Shown one piece after another: positions 46,027 through 58,763 of a stretch of 64,000 nucleotides of DNA; position 1 is the first letter of the stretch, and every line of letters starts with the position of its first letter. The notes below the pieces were generated by a model. The model did not search any database. It had not been told where the DNA came from and was given only the letters and a program-made list of their open reading frames with translations. The DNA comes from Porphyra umbilicalis. Its lineage: Eukaryota; Rhodophyta; Bangiophyceae; Bangiales; Bangiaceae. Position numbers and translations under genes: made by a program. The DNA lies in the NCBI GenBank assembly GCA_002049455.2, contig KV918997.1, forward strand, positions 1 through 64,000, in the 5' to 3' direction.

Positions 46027-46389
46027 ATGGCAGTGAGCCGATGGATCGTCCTCCTCATCGTGGCGGCAGCTGCCGTCATCAATGCCGTGCAAGGCGACCA
46101 ATTGCCTGTGCCCGACCACAATCCGACCCCTCAGTTAACCTGCAACAACGAGGCACCACCGCACGCGGCGGGGAACCGCCCGTGGAGCCCCATGCCCTAT
46201 TGCTTGTGCTTGTCCAACGCGTGTGTGTCGGACAAATCAACGTCGCGTGAAGATGTCGTCTGCCGCGAGTGCAAGCGGTGGTGCGGGAAGGCGAGCGGCA
46301 GCGCCGAGCTTGCGACCACGCATCGCCTCATGAAGTTTAGGCGCCACCATTGCGCGTTCAAGCGGCGGGGCACGGCTATAGCTCTCTAA
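46027..46389 (+). CDS. Small secreted eight-cysteine protein, paralogue B
   Basis: A 120-residue protein, the same length as paralogue A at 34,588, with no gaps needed to align them. The signal peptide is MAVSRWIVLLIVAAAAVINAVQG. The mature region has the same eight cysteines at identical spacing (C-x19-CxC-x4-C-x12-CxxC-x3-C-x22-C), an identical PDH near its start and a conserved FRRHxCAFKR end. About 41 of 97 mature residues match paralogue A. Most changes lie between cysteines and many are radical. The frame is intact, the start is retained, and TATA distance is kept, so both genes look functional. No family match is recognised. Confidence 0.75.
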   Translation: MAVSRWIVLLIVAAAAVINAVQGDQLPVPDHNPTPQLTCNNEAPPHAAGNRPWSPMPYCLCLSNACVSDKSTSREDVVCRECKRWCGKASGSAELATTHRLMKFRRHHCAFKRRGTAIAL

Positions 46390-47280
46390 TGGAGTGGCCG
46401 CCGGGCCGGACGGACCGTACGCCCGACGGGGGGGCAGGCGGTCCACTTTCGAGTGGTTGCGTGGGGGCGCGACTGCCAACGGACCATGGCTACACCCTTA
46501 CGTCGGAGAGGAGCGGAAGAGTCCCGAGCAGCCGGTGAGTGGGAGGCGGTAGGCCAACGGTACTTGGTGGCACACTGATGACAAAGGCAGGGAGGGGTGT
46601 TGGAGGAACTGTAGTGAAGTTGGTCGTGGGGGGGAATAGCAGGACAAGCAAGAAAATAGCAGAAGAAGCGTGCCCCTTAGCCGTGACCTTGCTCGTTGCA
46701 TCAGCGCACGTCCTGTCTGCCATCCGGCTCGAGCGCTGGCGGTGTCCAAAGGGTGTTTGACGCTGCCGCACCCACGACGGTGAGGCAACGCCCCCGATCC
46801 GCCGCTCGAAAGCCAGATCTCCAGCACGACCAGTTTCTCTGCTGCGGACACCGGGCCGATACCGAATAACCACGAGCGTCCATCAATGGTGGCCACCGCG
46901 TCCCCCCCCCTCCTCTCTATAAACAGTCAAGCCAAACGTCCCGACACGAGCAGCGGCGGCGAGACTCAAGACCGCCACAGGAAGCTTGGCCTTCCCGTCC
47001 AGAGCACGCTGTGCTTAACCAGCCGTCGTCATCGTCGAGGATGCACGGGACTCCGTCCACCTTGATCGTGAATCACCATCCACAGATCGCACACCCACCT
47101 ACGGGAGACATTTCCTGGATGTCCAGCCACTTGGTAATGCTCCGATCTGACACTCGCAGGAGAAGTGTTTCTATCTGTAGGCTCCCAGTCGACCCGGCGT
47201 ATTCCGGTCGCAGGTGCCCTCCCGTCGTCAGGGATCCTGGAAGAGAGCTGGATCAGGTTGCTCTTTGGTTGGCTCACAAC

Positions 47281-50200
47281 CAGGCCTCACCAAGAGTATT
47301 TCGGGAAGGGTATCACTCGAGTATATTTTTCGGGTATATACTCATACTCGCGGGATTTTTCGGTCCTTCCCCAATACCCATACTCGGTGAATGAGCAGTG
47401 GTCAGATACCCGCGAAACCTGACGTCCAAGGGTTTCAAGAGTGTTACTCGTACTCTCGATTCTGGATAGTTCGACACTGTTGACGGTGAATTGACCAGAT
47501 ACTCCCACATCAAATCGATGCCTGGCAATCTGAGAGCAAACCTAGCAATGATGGACTAACAAAACGTGTCTCTTTTATTCGTGCAACGTGTCTATATTCG
47601 CTTATTGGTCCACCATCCACGCTCTCGTCAATGTAACGGTGCCCTAAGGAACGAGATTCACCACAATGAACTTAGATAACTACATCTCGGTGCGATAGTC
47701 CGGGTGACATAATAGAGGGCGCATGTTCTAGCCTGTTGGGGCCAAATGTCGACCAGCTTCAGAAATGATGACCACACTCGAGTCCGCTGCTTCGGGCGCT
47801 GAGCGGCGATTCCACCCCGAGTCGTCATGCCGTTCAGCGTACGTCTATATACCAAGTCCACCCATGACGACGTCGATACAGATGTGAGCACCGCTCCGGA
47901 CCTATACCAAGGTAGTGTGTCTTGTCGATTTTATGAGAAAAAATGACGTCCAGAGCATGAAGGGTATGCTCGTAGCACAATTTTCCATGTTTGTTTATTA
48001 CTTCTCTGGGACGTCGACGGGTGCCACAGGAGCCCCTGCAAGCCAACCCCGCTCCAGAATATTGATTGCGGTAGTGCAATGACAGTGATTGATTGGTGCA
48101 GATCGCCCGCTGTCATGAACCCAGTGCCGTCATTGGCCGGGAAGGCTGGTCGACATTATCGGGTTCTTTTCCACTGTCAGACTTGCTTCTTCTGCTCATA
48201 GCTCACGGACATGAAAGGCACTGACGAAGAAAAACACACGACAATGTTAATCTCACTCTCAGCAGCTTCCCAGTATGCTTTGTTTCTCCTGGAGCGCACT
48301 GGTGCCCGTGCTCTGAGAAAAAGTGGTCAACATTTGGCCCGTACTAGCTATTCGAAGGCAAAATACGGCACGCCCACCCTATTCTGAACAAGGACTATCC
48401 TGGACGTCCGCTCATTGGCTGGACGTCGAAATGACATGGGTCGAACACGTGTCCCACGACGACCGAACACGTTGATCAACGACCGCGAACCGATCGCGGG
48501 CCACTCCGACGAGGCCCGACATCCAGATCGCCGATTCCAACCTGTCTGAGGGGGGCGCCGGTGCAACTGCATCTACGACGTCTCTGAGAGCCCTACAAAA
48601 CCGACTGGGGAGCGTAAACCGCTGTAGCAGAGACGCTGTGCTTCTCAAAACCAGAGGGGGCGACCCTTAGCTTGTCTGGTGCAAAGTTGCAGGTAGATCG
48701 CACGATGTACACGAGAGTTGTAGACGGGTCAACATGAAAGAAAAAACCGCCTCCACGGCAGTTTCCAGCCATGAAGTGCCCAGCCTTCTGCCAGCCCTCA
48801 CTCACCACCCGTGCAACACGTTTGGGTGCACACAATCCCGTCTGTGATTCTTACATGTGTGATTGGCTGACAGGTCGTCATGGCCCTGCACTGTGGCAGC
48901 CTGTGGAGCTGCCATGTACCACTCAATCGACGTTTACGACGACGATCTCCTACTTTTTGCCATACTTGTGCTTCGTGTCTGCTTTGAGTCAGTCGATCGC
49001 TGCCTTTCGTCGGCCTGTCGAACGCAATCTGCAGCGGATCTCGCACGCCTAGTTAAGACCGCCTCCAGCGGCTCTTTTGAATTTCAGGGCCCAGGAAGCC
49101 ACCTGAATGGATTGGTCCAACAATTTCGGCATTCTATTGGCGGTTGCGGTGGCCGGCAGTGGGGTTGGAAAAAACTCACTTACTGCTTCCACGTCCTCAG
49201 TTTTTCCTGCGGAAGTGGATGTGGGCCAATCAGCGCATGACACCTAGTGAACAGGCGAGATGCCCTTGAGTCGACTCCCAGTGCAGGCCGGTCTCTGATC
49301 TGTCTTCGGCTCTCATGCGAAAGAGATGACATCCGACGGGCCCAGTTCGAAGAAGATGCAGTTTGCTGCCTGAGCCGATAGCGGTCGGGTGGGTTCTCTT
49401 CATACCATGGGGTTCAACTCAGAGCGCTGATCACGATGATGCCAAAAACATACGGTCCACCCAAGACTATCAACAAAAGAACCCAGAGTAATTGGACTGC
49501 CTTCGTTGACGGCAGAGCTGGTGTTGTCCGGTCCTGCTGACCGCACATCATGGTTGTATGCAGATCCTCCTTTACCATATAGTTATTGAAGTCCAGGGTC
49601 GGCCCCAAAGGTGCTTGGAAACAAAATGGGCGAAAGGAGAGGCCGCAGGATGGCGGCACAGCGATCAAGAGCACGGTGCGGGATGATCCGGCGACGGGCG
49701 GACGTGGTGGCGAGCAAGACGGGCTGCCAAATCGCCGCTTCGACACGAGAGTGTCGACCAGAGCCACTGGAGGCCACACCAGAATCGCGGCGCTTTCAGG
49801 CAACTTCTGTAATGGCATCTTGCTTTTCAAATCCAAAAGAGCCACCTTAACTAGGCGTGCTCGTGGATCACGCCTCGTTGGAGGCTCCGAGATTCTTCGG
49901 GCGCTTTACTCCAAGGGATGGGCCACGAACCGCCCACCAACAAAGAGGACTATCGATGGAAAAGTAGCCCTGTCAGGTGTAACTCTATTGCGCATATCGC
50001 CCATTTTAGGAGCCTACAATAGGCGGCCTGTGAGGGGGCGCCACGTCGCAAGCCTAATTGAGATTTTAAGGATAGTCCTTTGAAATTGCTAGGTTTGCTC
50101 TGAGCAGAGGCAGAGCGTGCGATTCGGGCCAACATCACGCATCTGCATGCGTGCTAAGTGAGTGACAGCCCACCATCCACCCTCTTGCGCTCTTAGGCGT

Positions 50201-50757
50201 CCGTCATCCTTCTCTGCTCTCCCCGTTCCTCCGCCCCGATCTTCATCCTCGCCCACCACGCGGCGCGGCGGCGGTCACCTTCCCAACCCTCCCGTTTGTC
50301 TCGCCTTTCGCGATCCTCTCGTTCGCTCCTTGCACTGCCACCGAGAGTTCCAATCGGTCCTTGGGGTGGACGCATTCGACAGGGCCTGTAGCCCTGATCG
50401 CCGCCCGGTCGGACCTAGTGACAATGCTCGTTCGGGTCGAGGAGCCAACGGAGGTCCGGCACCACGACAACATCAGCCGCTTAACGAATAAATTGGTAGC
50501 AAAACTACAAAGTTAGCTGCACGAAGGAAATATGCATTCCTGTGAAAGGTATACGCATACCCGCGCCTCGGAACGACATTGGATACCAACGTCCCAAAAA
50601 TTCAAGGGTATGTACTCTTGATACCCGCTCTCTCAGGTTTGAGCGATACTCATACTCGGACGTCTAAAATCCGGCTCACTGTCAGCCAATACTCGGTGGC
50701 TGGATCCGAGCCACATACCGTACTCGTGGCTGAAACTGATACCCTTGGTGAGGCCTG
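47281..50757. mobile_element. Non-autonomous hAT element with 8-bp target duplication
   Basis: A 3,477-bp element starts CAGGCCTCACCAAGAGTAT and ends with its inverted match (ATACCCTTGGTGAGGCCTG). It is flanked on both sides by the same eight bases, CTCACAAC (47273-47280 and 50758-50765). CAG ends plus 8-bp duplications are the hAT signature. Subterminal stretches (47,295-47,470 and about 50,550-50,745) are full of GGGTAT/ATACCC and TACTCG motifs in both orientations, probably transposase binding sites. The interior has no recognisable transposase; small open frames there are not convincing. The identical target duplication suggests a fairly recent insertion. Confidence 0.85.
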
Positions 50758-50765
50758 CTCACAAC

Positions 50766-53397
50766 GCTCCTCACATGACTGTAAGCCCACTTCTGATTAT
50801 CCTTCAGTAATGTCTTACACTGATGTTTATAGTAGTTGACTGGAGTCGTATTCATTCGTTCTTTTAATATCATCTTACAGTCTTTCTCCAGAAAATCCCA
50901 CAGTCCCAGAAGCTAACATGTGCAGGCAACACTTCTCACTCGAACAAAGTGGCCAATTTTCAACCGGAACCTGGTGACAATCTGCCCATTTTCCTGAGGA
51001 CTTCTAAAACAGGAGTGGACCACCACGCTTCATGAGCTGCCAGAGGCTGTCTCAGGATGTACTCGCGAGATATGATCAGAACCCTTACGTCGCAGTTCAC
51101 GTGCCAACGATCATTCATGCCGATATTAATGACGTGGCGTTGGCTTCAGCTGTTAGGATCCACAAGAGTGCGTTTGGGGCAACGACATGGAGCACTGATG
51201 CGATGGGTTGGAAACACTGCCACACATGTGCCGATGACAGTCATCTGTCATTGGCTTACCAGCAGCACAGCAGAAGCTGCGTTGCCAAAGGCCAATGAAC
51301 GCTCGGGAACCGACATCTTCGGGAACAGTTGCCATCAACAGTTCTCCACATTGTACCCTCTCAGAAGGGCCTGTGGGCCAGGGCGACCGCTTGCTCGGAA
51401 GGACTGACCAACAGATCACTTTTTTTGGCCGGCTGGCACACTCTCGTCTGCAGTTTTCCTGACCATGCCGCCGATCGAAGGGAAGCGTGCTCGCACCTGT
51501 CTGGCATGCGCAAATGCTCTGCGCGTGGTCTGCCCGCAGCTGATCGATTGCGCCCGGGGCCGCTTGGATCAGACCTTGCACGGCCTGCGTGTCACATCAA
51601 TCACGAGGGTCATGGAGACACTGGTTGCATGGCCGATAAGCAAGACCTCTCCATTTTGAGCAGTTATGTCTCATCTGAGTCGGTTAGCACACGATAGCAT
51701 TGCGGCACGCACAAATCCGATGCAACTGACACTACTGCACTGCTGGGTTGCACTAATCGCTGCAAGCAAAGATGATCAACATCTGTGACAGATCAGTTCC
51801 AAAGTGCAATACAACGCGGACGAAATGTGAATCGTCGTCGCACATCTACGAATATGTGTCGCCCGCATTCGTTCACATCACAGCACGGGACGATCCAGTG
51901 CCGCGACCTCATTTGAAGCGCCGCCACCCGGTGGGGGGGGGTGCACCACCACCTGGCTGGGTGCGGTGGAGCGAGCGCCCGCCTCCCTCTCCACGACCGT
52001 CGTCCCTGTTAAGCGCATCAATGGCTGATCTTCCTTCGCTCTCCCCGCGCGACACCGTGACCTTACCTGTGTGTTTACCGATATGCTTGGACACGCACCC
52101 TCTCTTTGTATGCCTCTGATTTTTATCGTCGGATACATCTCCAGCTCAGCATGTGGGCAGTGATGATGTTGTGACTGGCCTGGATTGGGTGATGTTCCTC
52201 ACGTACTTTCAGAGATCCATGGCTACAGAGGTGCTAACACGTGCCTCTTTGCGTTGTTCCTGGTCATCGTTTCTCCATGCCATTGCGGGGCATGCATTCC
52301 CCCTACACCAACTTGTCTCCTTCTGGCGCTATGCTCTCTGTCCTCTTTTTTTGCTGCGCTGTACAAACTGCTTGATCTCGCAGGGGAAGCCGCACCCAGC
52401 AAGAAGTTGGCATATGCCGCCGCGTTCTTCTTCCTGTGCGTGCCTCTTTCAACACTCTTCATGCGAGGTCTGTTCTTTTATCTGGCCTCCCTCCCCGCCC
52501 TTTTTGTTTCACGCTCTTCCGTCCAAATAAACTCTTTTTTCACCATACTCCGGCGCGCTGCTCGACTCTTGTTCACAGTCACTGATGTAACAATTCACGG
52601 TTATCCTCATGGGCGCGTCGGCAATGAGCGCGTTCATATAGGGTTCCTCATGAGTGGGACAGACCATGTTACTCGTCGATGCATCGACTTGGTCGCCGGT
52701 GTGTTTTCGTGGTGGTACCACGAGTCAACGACCCGAAGCAGCTTAACAGCAAGCTAAATCGCCCTAATGGACCTTATTCGCATGAAATCTGGATGAACCA
52801 CGATGGGGGCCACTCTTAGTAACTGTGTCCATGCAAATCGGAGTAAGTCATAAATTCGTGTCGACGTAAATGTACAAAACAGGACGGAGCAACCGGCTCA
52901 GTTCTCCAAGTCCCAGCCCTCAGAAATAATTTCGGCGTGCTCTCTGCCGCTGCATCTCCAGAACATCAACTGCTGCCACTGCACCATCTCAGGCTGGCAT
53001 TTTGAGTGCATCCATGTGCCCAGTACGCGCCAGCGGATTGGCATATGCTATCACGCTGGCTTGTCAACATGTTCAGGATGCTTTCCCGGCTGCATTTCCG
53101 GCTTACCACAAACATGCAGTATGCCGGCGCGGCTGAGGGCGGTAGGTTAATGAGTCAGGTCTGTGGGCTTTCATGTGATCATGTAGACAGCATGGCCTTC
53201 TTTCTTTTCCAGCTCCATAATTTCGGACGGATCAACAGCAGCATTAGCTCAAAGGCGGGATGTGCGTGGACGTAAACACCGCGGGATGTCTTATTCGCAC
53301 TCATCATTGCTGACGCACCTTCTACGTGCGCACCGGCTGCGCGCGCGCATGCCACGGCGGTGCGCCCTGGCTCTGACGCACACAAGGCAGGGGCCTG
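50766..53397. other. No supported gene
   Basis: About 2.6 kb of moderate GC. Short open frames exist on both strands (for example a hydrophobic one at 52.2-52.5 kb) but none has a domain, splice logic or strong start. No TIR pair was recognised. Confidence 0.4.
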
Positions 53398-55440
53398 ATG
53401 GCCTTAATCGAACGGCGCGGTGGTCATCGTGGCCTCCGCGGCCTGCCTGTGCCCCACCCGTCCGTGGTGGTGGCCGACGCATTGGCAGAGTTTGCTATAC
53501 TATGTTGGCCTGGTGAGGGCGCCCCCGCCACCTCCAGCGGGTGGCGGCGGAGGCGGCGACACGTCTTCGACCGAGGGTGTCCACGCTCCGCCCGGGCGGC
53601 GCGGCCGGCGGCGGGGCCGGAATCTACTCTGGCGGGGCCCGCGGACCGAATTGGGTCAATTCATCCAGAGTGGTCTCCCTGTTTTGAGTGTTTGCTTCCA
53701 CCACCCTCCGGCCCCCCAGACCCCCCTTCCCCGCCCCCGCCACACAAACCTGCCTCGGCGCGTGCCGGCGCGCCCCCGGCAGGCGACACGAACGGCCTTC
53801 ACGATGCGGCGCCGCCGCTGCTCTCTCCGGCCCCTCCTCCGTCGGTGGCCGCCAATGCCGCCGCCGCCGCGGACGAGCGCGCCGCCGCGGACGCGCCGGC
53901 GCTCGGCGCGCGGCTGCTGACGCAGCCCCGTGCCCGGGCCGCCTCGACCTTTGGTGGCGCCCCCCCCGCCCATGACTCGCCACCGCCGGGTGTTTGCCTA
54001 TGGCGCCGGCGCCTGCCGTCACCGCCGTGCCTTTCGCCCCGCCGCCGCCGCCGTCCACTCGGCCCCTCACCGACACAGAGGCCGACCACGGCTGGGCAGC
54101 CGACCGCGTCGGTTTGGGCTCGCTGTTGCCGCTCGCCCTCGTCGCGGCGGCAGCGCCGAGGCCGCAAGCGAGCGCTGCGTCGGCACTGTCGGGTGGTGCT
54201 TTGCGGCCTCCGCCGCCAATCCTCCCGTCGATTGCCGCGGCGGCTACGCCGGGGCCGCGCTTTCCCTACCCGCCCCCCTACACGCACATCCGCGGCCGGT
54301 GGCCGCTTGGGCCACCGCTGGGCGGGCTGCTGCTGGCGCCGCTGTGGCGCCACGACCTTTTCTGCGCGGTGTGCCGACGCCGACGGCACGAGCTGCATGG
54401 CCACGCTGGCGGCGACTGCGCCGCCGCTGCCGTCACCGACGCTCTTGACGCCCGCCGCGCCACCGCCGCGACCGCCATCCCAGCGGTCGACGCGCGTGGG
54501 CGCCAGCCGTCGGACGCAGCCACTCCAGCCAGTGCCGCTCACAAAGCCGCCTGCGCGCCGCCAGCAGCCGCCACCGCTCGCTGCTGATCTCGCGCCTGGC
54601 GGCGCCGCGGTCGCAACGTGCGCCTCTTTCCTGGCGCGTCCACGCCGCGGCATCGGCTGCCACGTCACCATCGGCGCGAACGGCGCGACGCCGACCGCGA
54701 CACGCGCTGCGTCGCGGTTCTCCGTTGCGGGTTTTCCACCCGGCGCTACCGCACAAGCCTTCATTCTGCCGCTGCCCGCATGCGGCGGCGCCGATGCATC
54801 AGGCGACCGCGGGCGGCGAGCGTGGCCGGTGGCAGCCATGTGACCGGCCTTCGGCGCCTCGCCGGGCGCGCACGACGCACCGGAGTCGCCTTGCCTTGGC
54901 ATTGCGGCGGCGCCGCCACCGCGTTTCCGGGCGCCCTCAACTCCCCCGGCGGAGGGACAGGGTGGGGGGGAACACCCTGCCTCCGCTGCGTCGCTTTTGT
55001 CGCCTGCCCCCTCGCCACCGGTTGCCGCCGCCGACGGCCATCCAGTTTCGCCTGTGTGCGCGGACGCGCCGCAAGCGCGCTTGCGCGCCGATGCGCGCTG
55101 GCGGCCGCCGCCAAGCACCTCCGCCGGTGCCACCAGCGCATGCGTGCCGGGTCCCCGGCCCCCCCCTTCAGTCAACGCCGCCGAGACGTCCGCGCCCGCT
55201 GGGAACGACGCTACCACCCCTGCCCGGCGGCTGCCGGTCGGTCCGGGCGCCGCCGGCACGCTGCCGGCGCCACCGGCCGCTGCGTCGCTGCCCCACCCGC
55301 CGAGGCCTCCACCCGTCGGGGCAGCCGCCGCCCTTAGCGTCGTGAGGCCGCCTGGCGCCGTCTCAGCCGCCCCCGCCGCTCCTCATGGCCACGCGGCGCC
55401 GGCGTCGGCCCTCTCGCCCGCTCCTGCGCAGGCCTCCTAG
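53398..55440 (+). other. GC-rich block with several long open frames
   Basis: Two kilobases in which plus-strand frames stay open for 200-480 codons and a minus-strand frame for 486. Composition is Pro/Ala/Arg-rich throughout. A few stretches look less biased, such as TDTEADHGWAADRVGLGSLL and HDLFCAVCRRRRHEL near 54,080-54,390, with a possible CxxC. I cannot choose a strand or frame and recognise no family. Confidence 0.3.
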
Positions 55441-55857
55441 GCCGTAGCGCGCCTGGGTGACGGGGGGGCAGAGGGTGGTCGGGCGGGGCCATGCGCCGGC
55501 GCTTTGCCATCGCCGACGTGGGACGCCTCGCTACCGCTGACCTCTGGCCACGCCGCCGTGACGCCGCCACCCTGCGTCGCCCAGCCGCCGTCACCCGCCG
55601 CCAGGCGATGCTTCTGCCTCAAACAAGTACCCCCGTTTTGTTATCAACTGCCAACCGCTGGTGCGTGGCCCCCTGAGACGTCCCGGGTGGTTGCTCTCAC
55701 TATGCTTAGACATTGAGATGCCGCCTCGCTGACCGATCTGGTCACATTGTTTGCTACCAGGGTGCCGCGCGCTCTCCGCTCTTGCGGCTGTTCGTAGCAG
55801 GATCGATCGGTGGCCTCACCGCTGGCGATGTACAAGGCGAGCCCTTCTTCATTATGT
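55441..55857. other. No supported gene
   Basis: About 400 bases between the GC-rich block and the foldback element. No recognised feature. Confidence 0.4.
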
Positions 55858-56020
55858 TATTGCAGTCTGCTCAATTTTGCCGGTCTGAGCCGGAACAGAA
55901 CGCAATCAGGACGGAATCCTATTGGCCATCAACACGTATCCGGCTGAGTGGATGGCTGAGAATCTGTCCTGATTGCGTTCTGTTCCGGCCCGGACCAGCA
56001 AAATTGAGCAGACTGCAATA
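55858..56020. mobile_element. Foldback MITE, TATTGC family, copy 3
   Basis: A 163-bp near-palindrome. Each arm of about 55-60 bases starts TATTGCAGTCTGCTCAATTT, and only about 45 bases separate them. It begins and ends with TA. The arms differ at a few positions. It shares the CAATTTTG core at the same offset as the other family members. Confidence 0.88.
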
Positions 56021-58763
56021 GCGGAGACGCTGTCAGCGACAGCGGTCGCTACAGTTTTCTCGGTACTGGCCTCTCCCAGCCTGCCACGCGTGCTTCAGGA
56101 AGAGGCTGAAGCGAATGTTAAGGCGACTGTGTACGTCAGCAGTCGCTGACACGCTCAGCTTTCGGATGTGAAGGCTGCGCAGTAGGCATCGGCGCTCTGC
56201 CGCCCTCGCCACGATACCAACGTGGAGCAGCTAGCGGAGCGCGCGGCGATAATGACCCGACCTTAGGAAGCAATCCGCGTGCACGTGGTGTAGAAGACGG
56301 CTTTATGTGCCAGCGCGGCATCCTTAAACTGGCCGGCTGTCTTTCCCGCTGGTCCGACTGCCACACACACCGGAACGTGGCCAGGTATTCTCTTTGTGGC
56401 CCGCTGTGACCTTGCGGATCGCACTGTATTGCCCTTTACGTTCTATCATGCCTCATCGGGCGCCAGCTTTGTCGCATGTGCTTCAGACGATCGCCACAGT
56501 CAGGTTTTCCTGGCTCTATCGGCCGCCGTCGGGACGCCACAGGCTTTCAGCGAATCAAAAGGGCGCGGCACTTGCCTCCACGTGACCTCCCGGCACCTTG
56601 GCCAATGCCGGTGATAGCAGCGCGCGGCGAGTGTCTACTCTCCCCTCCCAGCTGCGCCTCAACTGTCCTGCCAATAACATTCAGGTTAGAGCCTCCTTAT
56701 CGAGATCAAATGGACCTGTCCGGCAGATGGGAGAGCCTGGGTTGCCCCCCGCCGGTCGGCGCGGCGATGCGCCGCACTGATGCCTCCATGGAGTGCAACT
56801 CAGGGAAAGCAGCCAGCCACCAACTGCTGAAGGTGGAGAACTTTTCGGGCACCACGTGACCCTGCACTGTCGCTCCCGCCTTTCCGCCAGCTCCAGGCCG
56901 CACTTGCACCGACCTGATGAGAGGAGAGCTCGCCGGAGCGGCCACTATGCCACGAGCCGTGTCAGATGCGACTGAAATCCCTGCCCGGCTAGCACACTGC
57001 GAGTGGGCGCCGCGGCCTGCCTTCACGTCGGAGGTGGATGGTGCGACTCCCCAACTGTCTGATTGGCCGAACAGTTGGGCACCGGCTTAACTGGTATGCG
57101 CATTCAGCGCACCCCCGCATGCGTCAGCCTCGCATGTCACGCAGCGGTTCCCTGGTAGCGAGCCCGCCGCGAGTGACACCTCATCCGGTGCGCTCGTCGC
57201 TCTCCTGAGGTCGACGCCGCTTCTGAGTGGGCGGCGGCGGCGCACTGTTCTGGTTCTTTATGTGTGCGCGCCCCCCCGCAGTCTATCTGCTTGCGCCGGG
57301 GGTACCACTGATAGTGTTGGTGTCGCACGGGCTGACCCGGAATGCTCATTTGTGACATCGCTTGAGTCTCCACACCGCGTCATCATGACGCGCTCGATTT
57401 CTTGGCCATTCTGTCATCAGGTACCGCTCACGCTGAAAGCGCATTGACACTTTTTCGAGTCTGCAGCGGCAGTGTCAGCCGGGCACGGCAAGCATAGAGC
57501 TTTGACGCGTCGAACGGCACAATTGAGAAACTAGCCCCGCTACCACTACAACATTAGCGAATTCTTGTCGTGAGCCTGTCCAACACCGCGGTGGTTATCG
57601 TAGGGCTCTCGCATAGCAAGGGGTAGCTGCACAGGCCGCACGATAGAAGAGCTCGCATGCCTCCACCGCCGCCACTGTACTATCTAATTGATAGCGGCCC
57701 CGCACGGGCACTTGCGTGGCGGTCACAGTGACGGCCACCGGGTTGGCTGCGGTACGGTATGATTCACTTCCCCCGCAGATGGATACAAGCGACGGCTCGT
57801 CTTTGATACGAGGCGCTTCCGTGGACGCCGGTAGGGTGGCCGTGAGCGACGCCCGAAACCAGGAATTGGGCTCCACACTCGCTTACGTCTGCGACCTTGC
57901 CGTCAAGGCGTGACGTGGCGAGCAGCCGGGTGGATGGACTTTTGGCTGTCGGCGTCAGAAGGGCAGCTATGAGCCCCGAGACCTTCTGCAACATGGTGCG
58001 GCCGTTAGCGGTCGGCCACACCCCGAAGAAGCTGCACCTGCGCCGCGCTCACTCAATCAGAGACGTGCCCGCACCGCAGAGCTTTGATAGGTTGGGCGGC
58101 AGCTAGCGGTGTAGTACATTGTTCCCATCGCTGCACCTACGAGACGGCAGGTCACCGCCGGCGACGCACGGACACAGGGCCGTTTCCACCCACGAAAGCT
58201 CTACTGACCCGCTTTTGCTATCTTCGTTGTCCCGGATCGCCGTCTTTGTCGTGAAGCCCGAGGCGCCGTAGCAGGTTCCTACGACGCACCAGCAGCAGCG
58301 GAGAGCCTGCCTACAGTGGAGCACGCCACGTGTTGGACTGCATGTGGCGTGGACCTCACGTGACTAAGCCTCTGGCTTCTGACAACTGGACGCATCTGGT
58401 AGCATATGCGAGACCTCCCCTCCACTTATCCTCTCAGGGGTGTGCCGCGCGTGACGCCTCAAGAAAACCGGCCGCGCAAGATCATCGACGACACGCTTCA
58501 TCACGTGCCCCGTGCCGCGGCCCCTGGCCCCTTCAGGCTCTGTGTGGGGCGCCTGAGGGTCCCGGAGGGTGCCGGGCAGGCAGCTCTGGCGGCATTTGTC
58601 CGAATGCTCGCTGGGGCTGAGGTGGCGCGGCTAGCAGCACCGCTGCAGTTGGGCGATTGCGTGCCAACCATGTGCTAGAAGGTTCTTCAGGAGTACGCCG
58701 TGGGGCCGACTTGGCGCCCGTACAAGACGATACTAGACCTTCGCGATGGACCGTGGAAAGTGT
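56021..58763. other. No supported gene
   Basis: About 2.7 kb. Short, weakly coding-like stretches exist on both strands (minus 57,595-57,876; plus 58,406-58,678) with ordinary residue composition but no recognised family. They may be remnants of decayed elements. Confidence 0.35.

Larger units (their letters stand above)
44525..47090 (+). repeat. Duplicated unit, copy B
   Basis: Counterpart of 33,540-35,565 in the same orientation. It is about 500 bases longer, because about 230 bases of unrelated sequence lie at about 44,965-45,195 and because the promoter segment is present twice in tandem (about 45,211-45,450 and 45,519-45,765). The conserved CCAAT/CACGTG block is at about 44,893-44,930. 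The downstream region aligns with copy A to about 47,090. Confidence 0.85.

Noticed and set aside
52509-52757. Minus-strand stretch faintly resembling the start of a hAT catalytic region
   Set aside because: Only a loose resemblance over about 25 residues, with no D.WTS motif.
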